Positions 19,317 through 28,459 of a stretch of 64,000 nucleotides of DNA are shown here, piece after piece. Under the pieces are notes generated by a model. It was not told the DNA's origin, ran no database searches, and saw only the letters and a program-made list of their open reading frames with translations. The stretch is taken from NCBI GenBank assembly GCA_003483885.1, contig DMXI01000092.1, positions 1-64,000 on the forward strand, read 5' to 3'. This DNA comes from Microscillaceae bacterium (lineage in GTDB: Bacteria > Bacteroidota > Bacteroidia > Cytophagales > Microscillaceae). The stretch's first letter is position 1; every line of letters starts with the position of its first letter. The position numbers were made by a program, and so were the translations under genes.

Positions 19317-22298
19317 TTAACTTCCAATCAATACAAAAGCACCCCAGTAATAAGGCTCCTTAAATTGAGTTTTGAGCTGAAGTTGCGCTTTTTTGAAAGC
19401 CTTGGCTTTGTTGCCCATTGTTAGCCAGTTTTGGTAAAATAAGCTCATCAGCTTTTGGGTGGCGTCGTCGCTTACTTTCCAAAGGCTCATAATTAAGGCA
19501 TCGGCTCCGGCTACTTGAAAAGCCCGCTGTAGCCCATATACTCCTTCTCCTGCTTTTACATCTCCAAGCCCGGTTTCACAAGCGCTCAACACGACCAATT
19601 CCGTATTTTCCAAAGACATATTCATTGCCTCAAATGCCGTCAAAATCCCGTTGTTTTGGGTTTGATTTTCGCGGTTATTCAGGTTATCCATTGTTTTCTC
19701 CGAATTGGCCAACATCAATCCTGAGCGCAAAAGTGGATCTTCTTTCGCTTTATCAATTTCAATCCCAAATAGCTTATCTCCTTGCAACTGTTCATCTTTT
19801 AAGAAAAACCCGTGGGTAGCAATGTGTAAAATTCTTGGTTTCTTCTCACTAATCGTTTTTACACTTTCTTCTGAAGCTTTTTGCTCCATGAGTTTTTCGG
19901 TGCTAAAGCCTGACCTTTTCAACAAACTTTCAATGGTAATGACTTCCTTTTTGGTACCTGGCAGCGCTGGTATCTTGCCCGTGCCTCCATAATCTGGAAA
20001 ACCTACCAACACCGCATTTTTAGCTCCGGTAGAGCGTTTACGGCTTTTAAGTTCTACCAAATCCTTAGAGTTGGTCAGCAATACAAAGCTTTTTTCGTCT
20101 ACCAAAAACTTCCCGTCAGGCTTTTGCAAAGTATTCAGGTTGATCTGGTTATAAACCCCGTCTGGCGATACATAAATGGTGCTTTTTCCGGCAACCAATG
20201 GATCAACCTGGCTCCAATACTGCTTGTAGCTGTATCGATCTTTGCGCTTGGCTTTGATGGTGTTGCGATAATATTTTAAATAGCGGGTTTCTAATTGGTT
20301 ACCGTTTTTGAGTAGTACCATTTTGGGTTGGGTAGCTTTAGGAGTTACTACCAAGGCAGCATAATACACCGTATCGGTAAAACTACCATTGAACTTATAC
20401 AAGTGAACAAGTTCTACGCTGGCTTCATTGGCTCCCAAGCTATTGGCAACATCCGCAAAGCGTATAGGTTTGTCACCTACTTTCCCCGAAAACTCTTTGG
20501 AACGACTAGAAAGATTTCGTTCCATTTTGTTGGCGGCTTGCTCCAGCGAATCCAGGTTGATACCCTGCTCGGTTAAGTCATCTTTAGAATAAGTATACAA
20601 CTTGGCCAATATTTCTTTTACATCCAGCCAATACTGGTAATCCTCAATGAGTTGCTGATCGCCACTTTGCAAAATACGACGACGAATTTTGTTGGCATCG
20701 CTCAGTAAAATTGCCTTGGTAGCAATATGATAATTGAACAAGTCGGTGAGTAACTTCGGATTTTTAGAATAATTATCGGCTACGAAGGCATAAAACCGCA
20801 AATAAGTAGGACGCAGCTTATTCCAATACTTTTCCTTTTCAGCTTCACTCATGGCTGGGAAATAACGCTGGATAAACTTTTCCGATCGTTTCAATACCTC
20901 TCTATAGAGAATAGTAGCGTCTTTTGTTTTGCCCATTTGCCAATTCAAAATAGCCAAATCTTCTTGTGATTTGCTGTAGGCAGGGTGTTGATTGCTCAAA
21001 ATGCTTTCGCGTATAACCAATGCTTCTTTCAGTAAAGGAGCCGCTTGGTCAAACTTCTTCTGAGAGCGATAAAAATTCCCCAAATTGCTGGTGGCTGAGG
21101 CATAGCCAGGGTGCTGTTTGCCAAATTTCTTTTCATAGATTTTTCTGGACTTATTTAGCAATTCTTCTACTTGGTCAGTTTTGCCCATTTCTACATACAA
21201 AGCCGCCAGATTGTTGAGCATGTAAGCATAATCAGGGTGACCTTGCTTCCATTGGCGTTGCTTGCGTTTAATGGCTTTTTGGTAAATCTTTTCAGCCTCA
21301 TCGTAGCGTTTCATGTCTTGGTAGAGTAAGGCTTGGTTTACCAAAAAACGCTGATATAAAGTAGAACCCTCTTTCATTGTTTTACCACCCACCGAGATGG
21401 CCTCACTCAATAATTTATCGGCTTGTTGATAACGTCCAATGGTTTGGTAAAGCAAAGCCTTGTTGTTGGTCATGATGGCATACGGCGTGCTGTTTTTCCC
21501 CTCATTGTTGGTCACAATTCCAATGGCTTGATCAATCAATTGCTCGGCTTCTGAGTACTTACCCAAATCTCTAAGTAGCATAGCGCGGTTATTGAGCGCC
21601 GAAGCATACGCCGAATGCGTTTTACCATATTTTTCTTCATTCATTTTTATCATACGCTGGGTATACTCATCGGCTTCGGTGTAGCGGCCCGTAGTATGAT
21701 AAAGCAGCGAAAGGTTACCAATCAATTTAGTGTAAGGGTCTTCGCTTGTGCGATTGTTCTTTTCGTACAATCTTTTGGCTCGCCCAAAGGCGTTTTCTGC
21801 CAGACCAAATTTATTACTAGAGAAAGCCATTTCGCCAATTTCTACCAGTGTTTCGGGCTTAGAGCTATTGGCTTGTATCATTTGGTTACTAGACCTGCGC
21901 ATGTCTGAAGCACGTTGCAAATAAGTTTTGTTCTCATTTTTAGACATGGCGCGCAGTTCTTTCAAACTAATTTGTTTGAGGTTTTCCCGAAGGCGAGTCA
22001 AGTTGTTAGTAAGGCGTTGATAACGGACAAACTTTTCGCGATCTTCAAAAAATCCAGCTGCATCGCTTAACGCTACTGCGTAGTTAAACTTTTCGCGATC
22101 TTGACTCTCTTTGATTTTTTGCAGTCTGTTTTCCCAGCTTCGGCGGAGTTTGTTAGCCAGGTTTCTTTTTAGCTTATTTTTGTTAGCAAATTTCCCGATG
22201 TTGATCTGACCTTGACTTGGTTGGGCAGCAGTAACTAAGAGCGCCACTATACCCATCGCCAAAGCCCGCTGATAAGACTTTAGTAGGTTATAAAACAT
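19317..22298 (-). CDS. Secreted TPR-CHAT caspase-like protease
   Basis: A 993-residue protein with a signal peptide of about 31 residues. Residues ~150-460 hold tetratricopeptide repeats of the kinesin-light-chain type (ALNNRAMLLRDLGKYSEAE, YAYMLNNLAALYVEMGK). The C-terminal ~350 residues form a CHAT domain, a caspase/separase-type cysteine peptidase. The catalytic pair is visible: His829 in LHIATHGFF and Cys907 in VVLSACETGLGDV, followed by GLQRAFQVAGADALIMSLW. CHAT proteases cut specific protein partners, often on activation by a sensor. The signal peptide places this one outside the cytoplasm, unlike CHAT proteases of CRISPR or gasdermin defence. The partner is unknown. Confidence 0.88.
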   Translation of the reverse strand: MFYNLLKSYQRALAMGIVALLVTAAQPSQGQINIGKFANKNKLKRNLANKLRRSWENRLQKIKESQDREKFNYAVALSDAAGFFEDREKFVRYQRLTNNLTRLRENLKQISLKELRAMSKNENKTYLQRASDMRRSSNQMIQANSSKPETLVEIGEMAFSSNKFGLAENAFGRAKRLYEKNNRTSEDPYTKLIGNLSLLYHTTGRYTEADEYTQRMIKMNEEKYGKTHSAYASALNNRAMLLRDLGKYSEAEQLIDQAIGIVTNNEGKNSTPYAIMTNNKALLYQTIGRYQQADKLLSEAISVGGKTMKEGSTLYQRFLVNQALLYQDMKRYDEAEKIYQKAIKRKQRQWKQGHPDYAYMLNNLAALYVEMGKTDQVEELLNKSRKIYEKKFGKQHPGYASATSNLGNFYRSQKKFDQAAPLLKEALVIRESILSNQHPAYSKSQEDLAILNWQMGKTKDATILYREVLKRSEKFIQRYFPAMSEAEKEKYWNKLRPTYLRFYAFVADNYSKNPKLLTDLFNYHIATKAILLSDANKIRRRILQSGDQQLIEDYQYWLDVKEILAKLYTYSKDDLTEQGINLDSLEQAANKMERNLSSRSKEFSGKVGDKPIRFADVANSLGANEASVELVHLYKFNGSFTDTVYYAALVVTPKATQPKMVLLKNGNQLETRYLKYYRNTIKAKRKDRYSYKQYWSQVDPLVAGKSTIYVSPDGVYNQINLNTLQKPDGKFLVDEKSFVLLTNSKDLVELKSRKRSTGAKNAVLVGFPDYGGTGKIPALPGTKKEVITIESLLKRSGFSTEKLMEQKASEESVKTISEKKPRILHIATHGFFLKDEQLQGDKLFGIEIDKAKEDPLLRSGLMLANSEKTMDNLNNRENQTQNNGILTAFEAMNMSLENTELVVLSACETGLGDVKAGEGVYGLQRAFQVAGADALIMSLWKVSDDATQKLMSLFYQNWLTMGNKAKAFKKAQLQLKTQFKEPYYWGAFVLIGS

Positions 22299-22901
22299 GT
22301 TTTAATCATTAAGTTTTTGAATAAGAAGTCGAGATGACTTCTAAGAGTCAATAAATACAAAGTAGATAGACTCTCAGTTATGGTTTTGTTATGAGGCACA
22401 AAATTAATGCTATTAGCGGCCAAATACCAATTTCAGGCAAACATTGGAACGATTCTATGGTAGACATTAGGCCAATGCTGTTTCCCTAAGAAAAAATACC
22501 CGTCATGAGCAGAGCCGAAGGAACTTAATTACTCGCTTGCCTGGAGGCGAGTGAGGACTATATGAGGGCCTCTGGCCCGATCAGCGATCGTTAAGGAAAC
22601 AGCATTGGGTATTAGGTTGAATACTAGAGGTTGCTGCTAGATTTTATGAAGTGGGTCATAGAATGTTGATGAACGAATCCTCCAAGCATTGAGGTGATAG
22701 AGCATCAATCGACGTTTCAAAGTTTTTTACTTCGTTATTCGAAGTTCGTTCAGCGATATTCGACATTCATTTTTTAAAACAGCTCCTAACTGCCAAAATG
22801 GTAAACTGCTGGTTACGAGTACACTGTGTTTTCCGAAAAAGCCAATGACCAAAGACCTGTAACCAACGGCTGCCAGATGTTCTTCACTTAATGACACTGG
22901 A
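22299..22901. other. Intergenic region with palindromic element
   Basis: About 600 bases without a convincing gene between two minus-strand genes. Bases 22471-22609 form a compact inverted-repeat element, described separately. The remainder is AT-rich with no clear frame; a 69-codon minus-strand frame near 22727-22936 has no recognisable sequence and runs into the LuxE-like gene. Confidence 0.5.
22471..22609. repeat. Palindromic MITE-like element
   Basis: Outer arms at 22471-22489 and 22591-22609 are inverted copies matching at 17 of 19 positions. Inside, two further hairpins are visible: ACTCGC paired with GCGAGT around 22530-22552, and GGGCC-TCT-GGCCC at about 22566-22577. No protein is encoded. 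The structure fits a non-autonomous mobile element or a structured RNA. Confidence 0.65.
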
Positions 22902-23903
22902 TTACACCACCAATAAATTACACCCTCGAATATCACTATTGTCCAGTCGCCCCAATACCTTAAATTGTGTTTTGTTGATTACCTTTCCCAAATCCTGAGT
23001 AGCGATAAAAGCACAAGAATCTACATTGGCCAAATCGATGATGTTGATGCCTCCATAGCGTAAATCATTATTGATATAAAAAGGATCGTTGACATCCCGA
23101 AGAAAAATCCGCATCGTACTGGGCATGTCAAATATCTCCTGTCCACTAGAATAAGCCTGTGACAATAATTCCGTCATCCCGTACTCAGAGTGGATATCTT
23201 GCACCTTAAACTGATCTTTCAAGACTTGGTGTACCTCTTCCCGTAACATTTCCCGACGGCGGCCCTTCATTCCACCAGTTTCCATAATAATGACTTTAGA
23301 AAGGTCCAGCTCGCCTTCTTCGGCCAAATCGAGCAAGGCAAAAGTGACCCCAATCAGTAGTATTTTCCGATCCGATTTTGCCTGCAATTTTGCTAGAGTG
23401 CGTTTCAATTTTTCGGTATCCTTCAAGAAAAAACCAGCTTCAGAAGATTCACTTTGGGCTACAAAATGTTGTACCATATACACCAAAGAAGAAGTATCTC
23501 GTTCCAAGTAAGAAGGCAACAGTGCCAGAATGTGGAAGTCTTGGAGGGGGCCATATTTTTGCTCAAAAATGCGTTGGCTTACCTTTTTGTAAAAGTCCAG
23601 ATCAAATACGTGATGCTTGCTGGTAGTCTGGGTAGTGGTACCACTACTTTCGAACGTCTTCTGAATACCAGCCGGATTGTGGCTCACGATTTGGTGTGAT
23701 TTGAATAGCTCAATGGGCAAAAAAGGAATATCTCGGAGATGAGAAACCTCAGTGACCTTTACACCCAAATGTTGCAAATATTCCCGATACACTGGATTAT
23801 GCTGCGCCTGAAACTGAAACAATCGGGTAGCGTATTGAGCAAAATTATCGTGTTGAAGTTGAGTTAAACTTTCTTTGAAGGTGTCACTAAAACTAAAACT
23901 CAT
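22902..23903 (-). CDS. LuxE-like acyl-protein synthetase/acyltransferase
   Basis: A 333-residue adenylate-forming enzyme of the LuxE family. The phosphate-binding motif SSGTTTQT is at residues 86-93, and a later HSEYGMTEL matches the A5-type motif of AMP-binding enzymes. The C-terminal part ends with DLGKVINKTQFKVLGRLDNSDIRGCN, near the family's usual end. In luminous bacteria LuxE activates fatty acids with ATP and transfers them to a protein thiol or to LuxC. No luxC, luxD or luciferase gene is nearby, so here it more likely activates an acyl or aryl acid for envelope or lipid metabolism. The substrate is unknown. Confidence 0.82.
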   Translation of the reverse strand: MSFSFSDTFKESLTQLQHDNFAQYATRLFQFQAQHNPVYREYLQHLGVKVTEVSHLRDIPFLPIELFKSHQIVSHNPAGIQKTFESSGTTTQTTSKHHVFDLDFYKKVSQRIFEQKYGPLQDFHILALLPSYLERDTSSLVYMVQHFVAQSESSEAGFFLKDTEKLKRTLAKLQAKSDRKILLIGVTFALLDLAEEGELDLSKVIIMETGGMKGRRREMLREEVHQVLKDQFKVQDIHSEYGMTELLSQAYSSGQEIFDMPSTMRIFLRDVNDPFYINNDLRYGGINIIDLANVDSCAFIATQDLGKVINKTQFKVLGRLDNSDIRGCNLLVV

Positions 23904-24219
23904 AAAAGCTAAAATCGGTTAATAAAATTATTGTAATATTGTATAGTTGAGAGTATGTTTAAATTTTCGTTTTTTTAGTCCAAAGGATGAACTTTAAACA
24001 TGCTCTAGTGCAAATATTTAGATTTTAATCGTAACCACAATTTTAATTAAGCATAAGTTGAAGAGGAGATTGACCAAAAAACTGAATCCTCTAATAAAAT
24101 ATGTAAGGGAATTCCGTAGTCTATGTATGCATAATTGATGACCTATGGACCATCAACTATGACCTTAAAAGCTATGGGCTACCGACTGTCAACTAATGAA
24201 CTATAAAACTTATCAAAGA
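23904..24219. other. Intergenic region, divergent promoters
   Basis: Roughly 315 bases between divergent genes. No gene seen. Bases 24141-24190 hold degenerate repeats of a CTATGGACCAT-type word that also occurs at 16493-16516 upstream of another gene. Confidence 0.4.
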
Positions 24220-24744
24220 ATGAAAAACAGAAGGTATATATTTTTAGCCATTGTTTCCATCTACTTTACCTGGGTAGTATCCAGTTGTATTTCTAAGCCT
24301 GAATTTGCGGCGGAGCCTGCCATCGAATTTGACCGTATCAGCGTAGATCGAGTATTAGATATTTTGGGCAACGTGACCGATTCTGTGACCATTTCTATCA
24401 AATTTCAGGATGGTGATGGTGATCTGGGTGCGTTTGCTGGTGATGTTGAAGACAATTTTTTCGTAGAGTTGTTTCAATTCCGTAGCGGGCAGTTTGTGAA
24501 GTTTACCACCCCTGACTCCAGCCTAAACTTTAATGGGGTATTCCCTGACCTGAACGCTGAAGGTACTGGACCTATCGAGGGTACCCTGATTTACAGTTTC
24601 CCCAGTATCCGGGCCGAAACTTACCGCCGCCTGGGCATCCCGCAAAACGACATATGGAAGTTTCAAGTCTCCATCAAAGACCGCGCAGGCAATGTAAGTA
24701 ACACCGTATTTACCGATTCTATTTTTGTGAACGTGGGGCAGTAG
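24220..24744 (+). CDS. Putative lipoprotein of unknown function
   Basis: About 174 residues from ATG 24220, chosen because it starts a clean lipoprotein signal (MKNRRYIFLAIVSIYF, Cys of VVSSC as lipid site); an ATG at 24196 would add eight residues. The mature part is beta-rich and acidic, with KFQDGDGDLGAFAGD and VSIKDRAGNVSNTVF, reminiscent of the Ig-like or calcium-binding lipoproteins common in Cytophagales. It is followed by its own terminator. I do not recognise a specific family. Confidence 0.7.
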   Translation: MKNRRYIFLAIVSIYFTWVVSSCISKPEFAAEPAIEFDRISVDRVLDILGNVTDSVTISIKFQDGDGDLGAFAGDVEDNFFVELFQFRSGQFVKFTTPDSSLNFNGVFPDLNAEGTGPIEGTLIYSFPSIRAETYRRLGIPQNDIWKFQVSIKDRAGNVSNTVFTDSIFVNVGQ

Positions 24745-24770
24745 ATAAGTCTTAAAAAATATTACAATGA

Positions 24771-24797
24771 AAACGAGGGTGAACGCGCTCGTTTTTT
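24771..24797 (+). terminator. Intrinsic terminator after lipoprotein gene
   Basis: Stem AAACGAG (24771-24777) and CTCGTTT (24788-24794) followed by T residues. Confidence 0.75.
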
Positions 24798-24953
24798 TGT
24801 TGTATAAGCAGTATATTTTAACGACTTTGAGTGCCTTCACATTTGAGAATAAGTGTGTTAGTAAAAGTTTTTTTGCCTATTTTATTCCTTAGATATTTGC
24901 TCAAAAAACTCCCTGTTTTTTCGTATATTGTATATTCAACAATATCAAACTTT

Positions 24954-25202
24954 ATGAACAACAAAGATAAAAATGAGATTCTGGAAATGCTTTCCGAAGT
25001 ACTTCAAAAGGTAGATGAAAATAGTACTAAAATTGATGGAAACACCCAAAAAATTGATACCCTTACCGGAGTCATAGCCCGTCAAACTACTATTTTGAGA
25101 GGGATGGCTGAAGATATTCAGGAATTGAAAGGAGTGAAGGTGGATGTAAAAGAACTGGAGCGTAGAGTAGATGAGTTGGAACGTTATACTGGAAAAAAAT
25201 AA
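24954..25202 (+). CDS. Small coiled-coil protein
   Basis: An 82-residue acidic, fully helical protein starting MNNKDKNEILEML. It has regular hydrophobic spacing (VLQKVDENSTKIDGNTQKID, then VKELERRVDELERYT) that predicts one long coiled coil. The longer frame from 24831 would add 41 residues of hydrophobic, unrelated sequence, so the ATG at 24954 is preferred. No signal or membrane segment. Such small helical proteins are common and their function cannot be named. A bidirectional terminator follows. Confidence 0.65.
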   Translation: MNNKDKNEILEMLSEVLQKVDENSTKIDGNTQKIDTLTGVIARQTTILRGMAEDIQELKGVKVDVKELERRVDELERYTGKK

Positions 25203-25226
25203 ATTTGTTGTAAGTTAGAATAAACA

Positions 25227-25254
25227 AAAAACGAGGGCGATCAACCCTCGTTTT
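25227..25254. terminator. Bidirectional terminator
   Basis: Perfect 10-base inverted repeat AAAACGAGGG/CCCTCGTTTT with a 8-base loop between convergent genes, giving T runs on both strands. Confidence 0.85.
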
Positions 25255-25262
25255 CCATTTCT

Positions 25263-26642
25263 TTACTTCATCAAACCCGCATATTGCTGATAAAACTCCG
25301 TAATGGTTTCAATGCCCTTGAAGTAATTCAATACCCCGTAGTGCTCGTTAGGCGAATGAATTGCATCCGAATCCAGACCAAAGCCCAACAATACTGTTTT
25401 CAAACCTAGTTCTTCTTCAAACAAGGCCACAATAGGAATACTACCGCCTTCTCGCTTGGGAATAGGCGTTTTACCCCATATTTTCTCAAAAGCCTTGCTA
25501 GCTGCCTGATAACCCACCGAATCAGTAGGGGTTACGGCAGGCTCTCCGCCGTGGTGAGGAGTTACTACTACCTTCACACTTTTAGGCGCAATAGATTTGA
25601 AATGATCCTCGAAAAGTTGAGTGATTTTTTCAGAAGATTGATTGGGTACCAAACGCATGCTAATCTTAGCATAGGCCTTAGAAGGCAATACCGTTTTGGC
25701 TCCTTCGCCAATATAGCCACCCCAAATACCATTTACATCCAAAGTAGGACGGATAGAGGTGCGCTCTAAAGTAGAAAACCCAGCTTCTCCATCTACTGCA
25801 TCAATATCTAAGTCAGCACGGTATTGTACCTCATCAAAAGGAATTTTGGCCATTTGAGCTCGCTCATCCGCGCTTACCTCAGCTACATCGTCATAAAAAC
25901 CAGGAATGGTAATGTGGTTGTTGCCATCACGCAAAGAATCAATCATTTTGCACAATACATTGATCGGATTGGCCACGCCACCACCATAAGTACCCGAGTG
26001 TAGGTCACGATTAGGCCCCGTAACTTCTACTTCCAGGTAACTCAAGCCACGCAAGCCAGTCGTAATAGAAGGCACATCCATGGAATAAGTACTGGTATCC
26101 GAAATCAGGATGATATCCGCTTTGAGCTTTTCTTTGTTGTCTTTTACAAAAATACCCAGATTGTCCGAACCAATCTCTTCTTCACCCTCAATCATAAACT
26201 TCACATTGCAAGGCAAAGCATCGTTTTTGATCATAGCCTCAAACGCCTTTACGTGCATGTACATTTGGCCTTTGTCGTCACAGGCACCGCGGGCAAAAAT
26301 AGCTCCTTGGGGGTGCTGGTCAGTTTTCTTAATAATAGGCTCAAAGGCAGGAGAGTCCCAAAGCTCCAATGGATCGGGTGGCTGTACATCGTAGTGTCCG
26401 TATACCAGTACGGTAGGAAGACTTGCGTCAATGATCTTGTCACCATAAACAATCGGATAACCTGCGGTAGGACACAATTCGGTATTTTCTACCCCAGCCT
26501 CTTCCAGTTTTTGACGTACAAACTCTGCTGCTTTGTTTACGTCATCCTTGTATTGGCTATCCGCGCTTATCGAAGGAATTCGTAACAAGTCCAGCAATTC
26601 ATCTAAAAATCGTTGTTGGTTTTGTTCTATGTATGCTTTCAT
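25263..26642 (-). CDS. M20-family dipeptidase
   Basis: A 459-residue cytosolic metallopeptidase, the usual length for the M20 dipeptidase group. It carries the family's metal-binding and catalytic elements in order: YGHYDVQPP with H83 and D85, RGACDDKG with D122/D123, GEEEIGS around 153-159, then DLHSGTYGG in the lid domain and HSPNEHYG with a C-terminal His ligand. It hydrolyses dipeptides using two zinc ions. No signal peptide. It is a single-gene unit with a terminator shared with the small coiled-coil gene. Confidence 0.92.
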   Translation of the reverse strand: MKAYIEQNQQRFLDELLDLLRIPSISADSQYKDDVNKAAEFVRQKLEEAGVENTELCPTAGYPIVYGDKIIDASLPTVLVYGHYDVQPPDPLELWDSPAFEPIIKKTDQHPQGAIFARGACDDKGQMYMHVKAFEAMIKNDALPCNVKFMIEGEEEIGSDNLGIFVKDNKEKLKADIILISDTSTYSMDVPSITTGLRGLSYLEVEVTGPNRDLHSGTYGGGVANPINVLCKMIDSLRDGNNHITIPGFYDDVAEVSADERAQMAKIPFDEVQYRADLDIDAVDGEAGFSTLERTSIRPTLDVNGIWGGYIGEGAKTVLPSKAYAKISMRLVPNQSSEKITQLFEDHFKSIAPKSVKVVVTPHHGGEPAVTPTDSVGYQAASKAFEKIWGKTPIPKREGGSIPIVALFEEELGLKTVLLGFGLDSDAIHSPNEHYGVLNYFKGIETITEFYQQYAGLMK

Positions 26643-26743
26643 TGAATATGATAGTTATCTATAATATGTTCAAATTTGTAAAGAGGGAAACTAAATTCCC
26701 ACAGAAACTTAAAAACGAAAATAGAAAAAACTCAAGACGAGTT

Positions 26744-26784
26744 CATAAAAAAACCAGGTAAATCATACAAGACCCACCTGGTTT
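26744..26784 (-). terminator. Intrinsic terminator after lgt
   Basis: Stem AAACCAGGT (26751-26759) and ACCTGGTTT (26776-26784). Reading on the minus strand the stem ends in a run of T (complement of the A run at 26747-26753). Confidence 0.78.
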
Positions 26785-26809
26785 CATTCCATATATTTTT
26801 AAAAAGAAC

Positions 26810-27970
26810 CTATTCTTTAGCTTTCATCTTTTTGGCATTACGAGCCGCAATAAATAACAAGATAAATCCAGCCAGTACTCCTGGTACGCTTAGCCATTGC
26901 CCCATATTAAAGAAATCTCCAAAACCTACCAACTCCGATTGTACCGGTTTAAAGAACTCATACACAATGCGTAACGAGAACAAAATAACCATAAACAACC
27001 CAAACAAAAGCCCCTCAGGAGTGCGTCCTTTGCGACGACTGTACACAAACAACAAGAACCAGAATAATAAGAAAGAAGAAATGGCCTCATAAAACTGAGC
27101 GGCGTGCCTTGGAATGGCATACAATCCGGTAATTTCGGCTACCGTGCGGTTATCTCTCCTAAAAACCTTGATTTGGGGGTTGGTATTGGCTTCCTTGCTA
27201 TAGTGAGCATATGTAGCACTATATAAGCGTAGCGCACTCAATGTCTTGGTGGCCAATTGACGCGCCGAAGTAGTGTCTAAGCTTTTTCGTTTAAAAGAAA
27301 TGGTCAATTTGACTGAAGTATGTGGTACGTTTGTTCGCTTAATACTTTTGGTGGGATCTTTTATCGAATTTTCGGTGATAGTAATTAAGGTATCTTTCCC
27401 CGTAAGGGTAGCTTTTATATTATTGATATCTCTTTTATAATAATCTTTGTCCTTGATACTGTTTTTATAAGTACCACTAAATACCACCGCGTAAGATGCC
27501 GTGGTAGGTTTTCCAATGATTTCAGAATTGATCATGTTACCCGTACGGATAAAAGCACCTCCCAATGCTACCACAATCACAATGCGATCTACCACCCACA
27601 AAAAGCTCTGTCCAGGTCTTTTACGAGAATATAAGTATAATCCTACCAAAATAGCAATGGCTGCTCCGTGACTGGCCAATCCGCCTTCCCAAATTCTAAA
27701 AATAGCAAATGGGTCGCTGGCTGAGAAATAAGTACTGGGATCGTAAAAGATGGCATGTCCAAGGCGTGCCCCCAATACTGTAGACACCACCATATATATT
27801 AATAGCTTTTCTAAATCTTTTTCGGGTTTATCTTCAATCTTGAATATACGGGCAATGACATACTGACCCACCAAGAAACCAGAGGCAAACAGTAATCCAT
27901 ACCAACGAATGGTAAGCGGGCCAACAGAAAAAATCTCGGGAGAGGCAGTCCAATTAATATAACTTAACAT
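26810..27970 (-). CDS. lgt: Prolipoprotein diacylglyceryl transferase with a large insertion
   Basis: A 386-residue multi-spanning inner membrane enzyme that moves a diacylglyceryl group from phosphatidylglycerol to the lipobox cysteine, the first step of lipoprotein maturation. Recognisable parts are IRWYGLLFASGFLVG, EGGLASHGA with His101, the signature-like IRTGNMINSEIIG (141-153) with its essential Arg, PRHAAQFYE near 287, and the last membrane helices. Family members are typically 260-300 residues; the excess is an extra soluble segment at about residues 170-285, in place of the periplasmic loop. The insertion is Lys/Thr rich. The many lipoproteins in this window would be its substrates. 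Confidence 0.92.
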   Translation of the reverse strand: MLSYINWTASPEIFSVGPLTIRWYGLLFASGFLVGQYVIARIFKIEDKPEKDLEKLLIYMVVSTVLGARLGHAIFYDPSTYFSASDPFAIFRIWEGGLASHGAAIAILVGLYLYSRKRPGQSFLWVVDRIVIVVALGGAFIRTGNMINSEIIGKPTTASYAVVFSGTYKNSIKDKDYYKRDINNIKATLTGKDTLITITENSIKDPTKSIKRTNVPHTSVKLTISFKRKSLDTTSARQLATKTLSALRLYSATYAHYSKEANTNPQIKVFRRDNRTVAEITGLYAIPRHAAQFYEAISSFLLFWFLLFVYSRRKGRTPEGLLFGLFMVILFSLRIVYEFFKPVQSELVGFGDFFNMGQWLSVPGVLAGFILLFIAARNAKKMKAKE

Positions 27971-28459
27971 TGTAGTTTCTAACAGAATGTAGATTTATGA
28001 TGTGATAAGTAGGCTCATCAGGAGCGATTTGTTTGCGGCAAAGATAAACAAAAGAATCTAAGTTGCTATTTTTTCCTAACTCAAGTTAGAAACAACACAA
28101 GATTTGTGTAACTAGAGCGTTAAAGTAGAAATAAGTTTGTAAAAAGGGCTCCCGCCCAAAGTTTTTAACTTTTTTTAGAAAAAAAAGACCAAAAACTGAA
28201 ACAAACTACAGAAAGGTTCGTATAAGGCTTGCTAAAATACCCCGAAAGTCCTATCTTGCATTTACAATTTATCATTATTTGAACTCATTGATTTAAAATC
28301 AAGCTTTGGCAAGTTGATTTGTACTTCAATTTATGATCAACCTAATCACAAGTACAATCACCATTATTAGCAATTAACCAAATTTTTAAAGCTATGGAAG
28401 AGGACAGGCTTTTGACCTGATTCTTTCAGAAAGATACTCTTATTAAAACAAATCATTTT
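27971..28459. other. Intergenic region, divergent promoters
   Basis: About 490 bases between lgt and a small basic-protein gene on opposite strands. No open frame, repeat or strong hairpin was seen. TATCTTGC near 28252 is one base off the Bacteroidota -7 consensus TAnnTTTG and could promote the rightward gene from a long leader. Confidence 0.4.
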
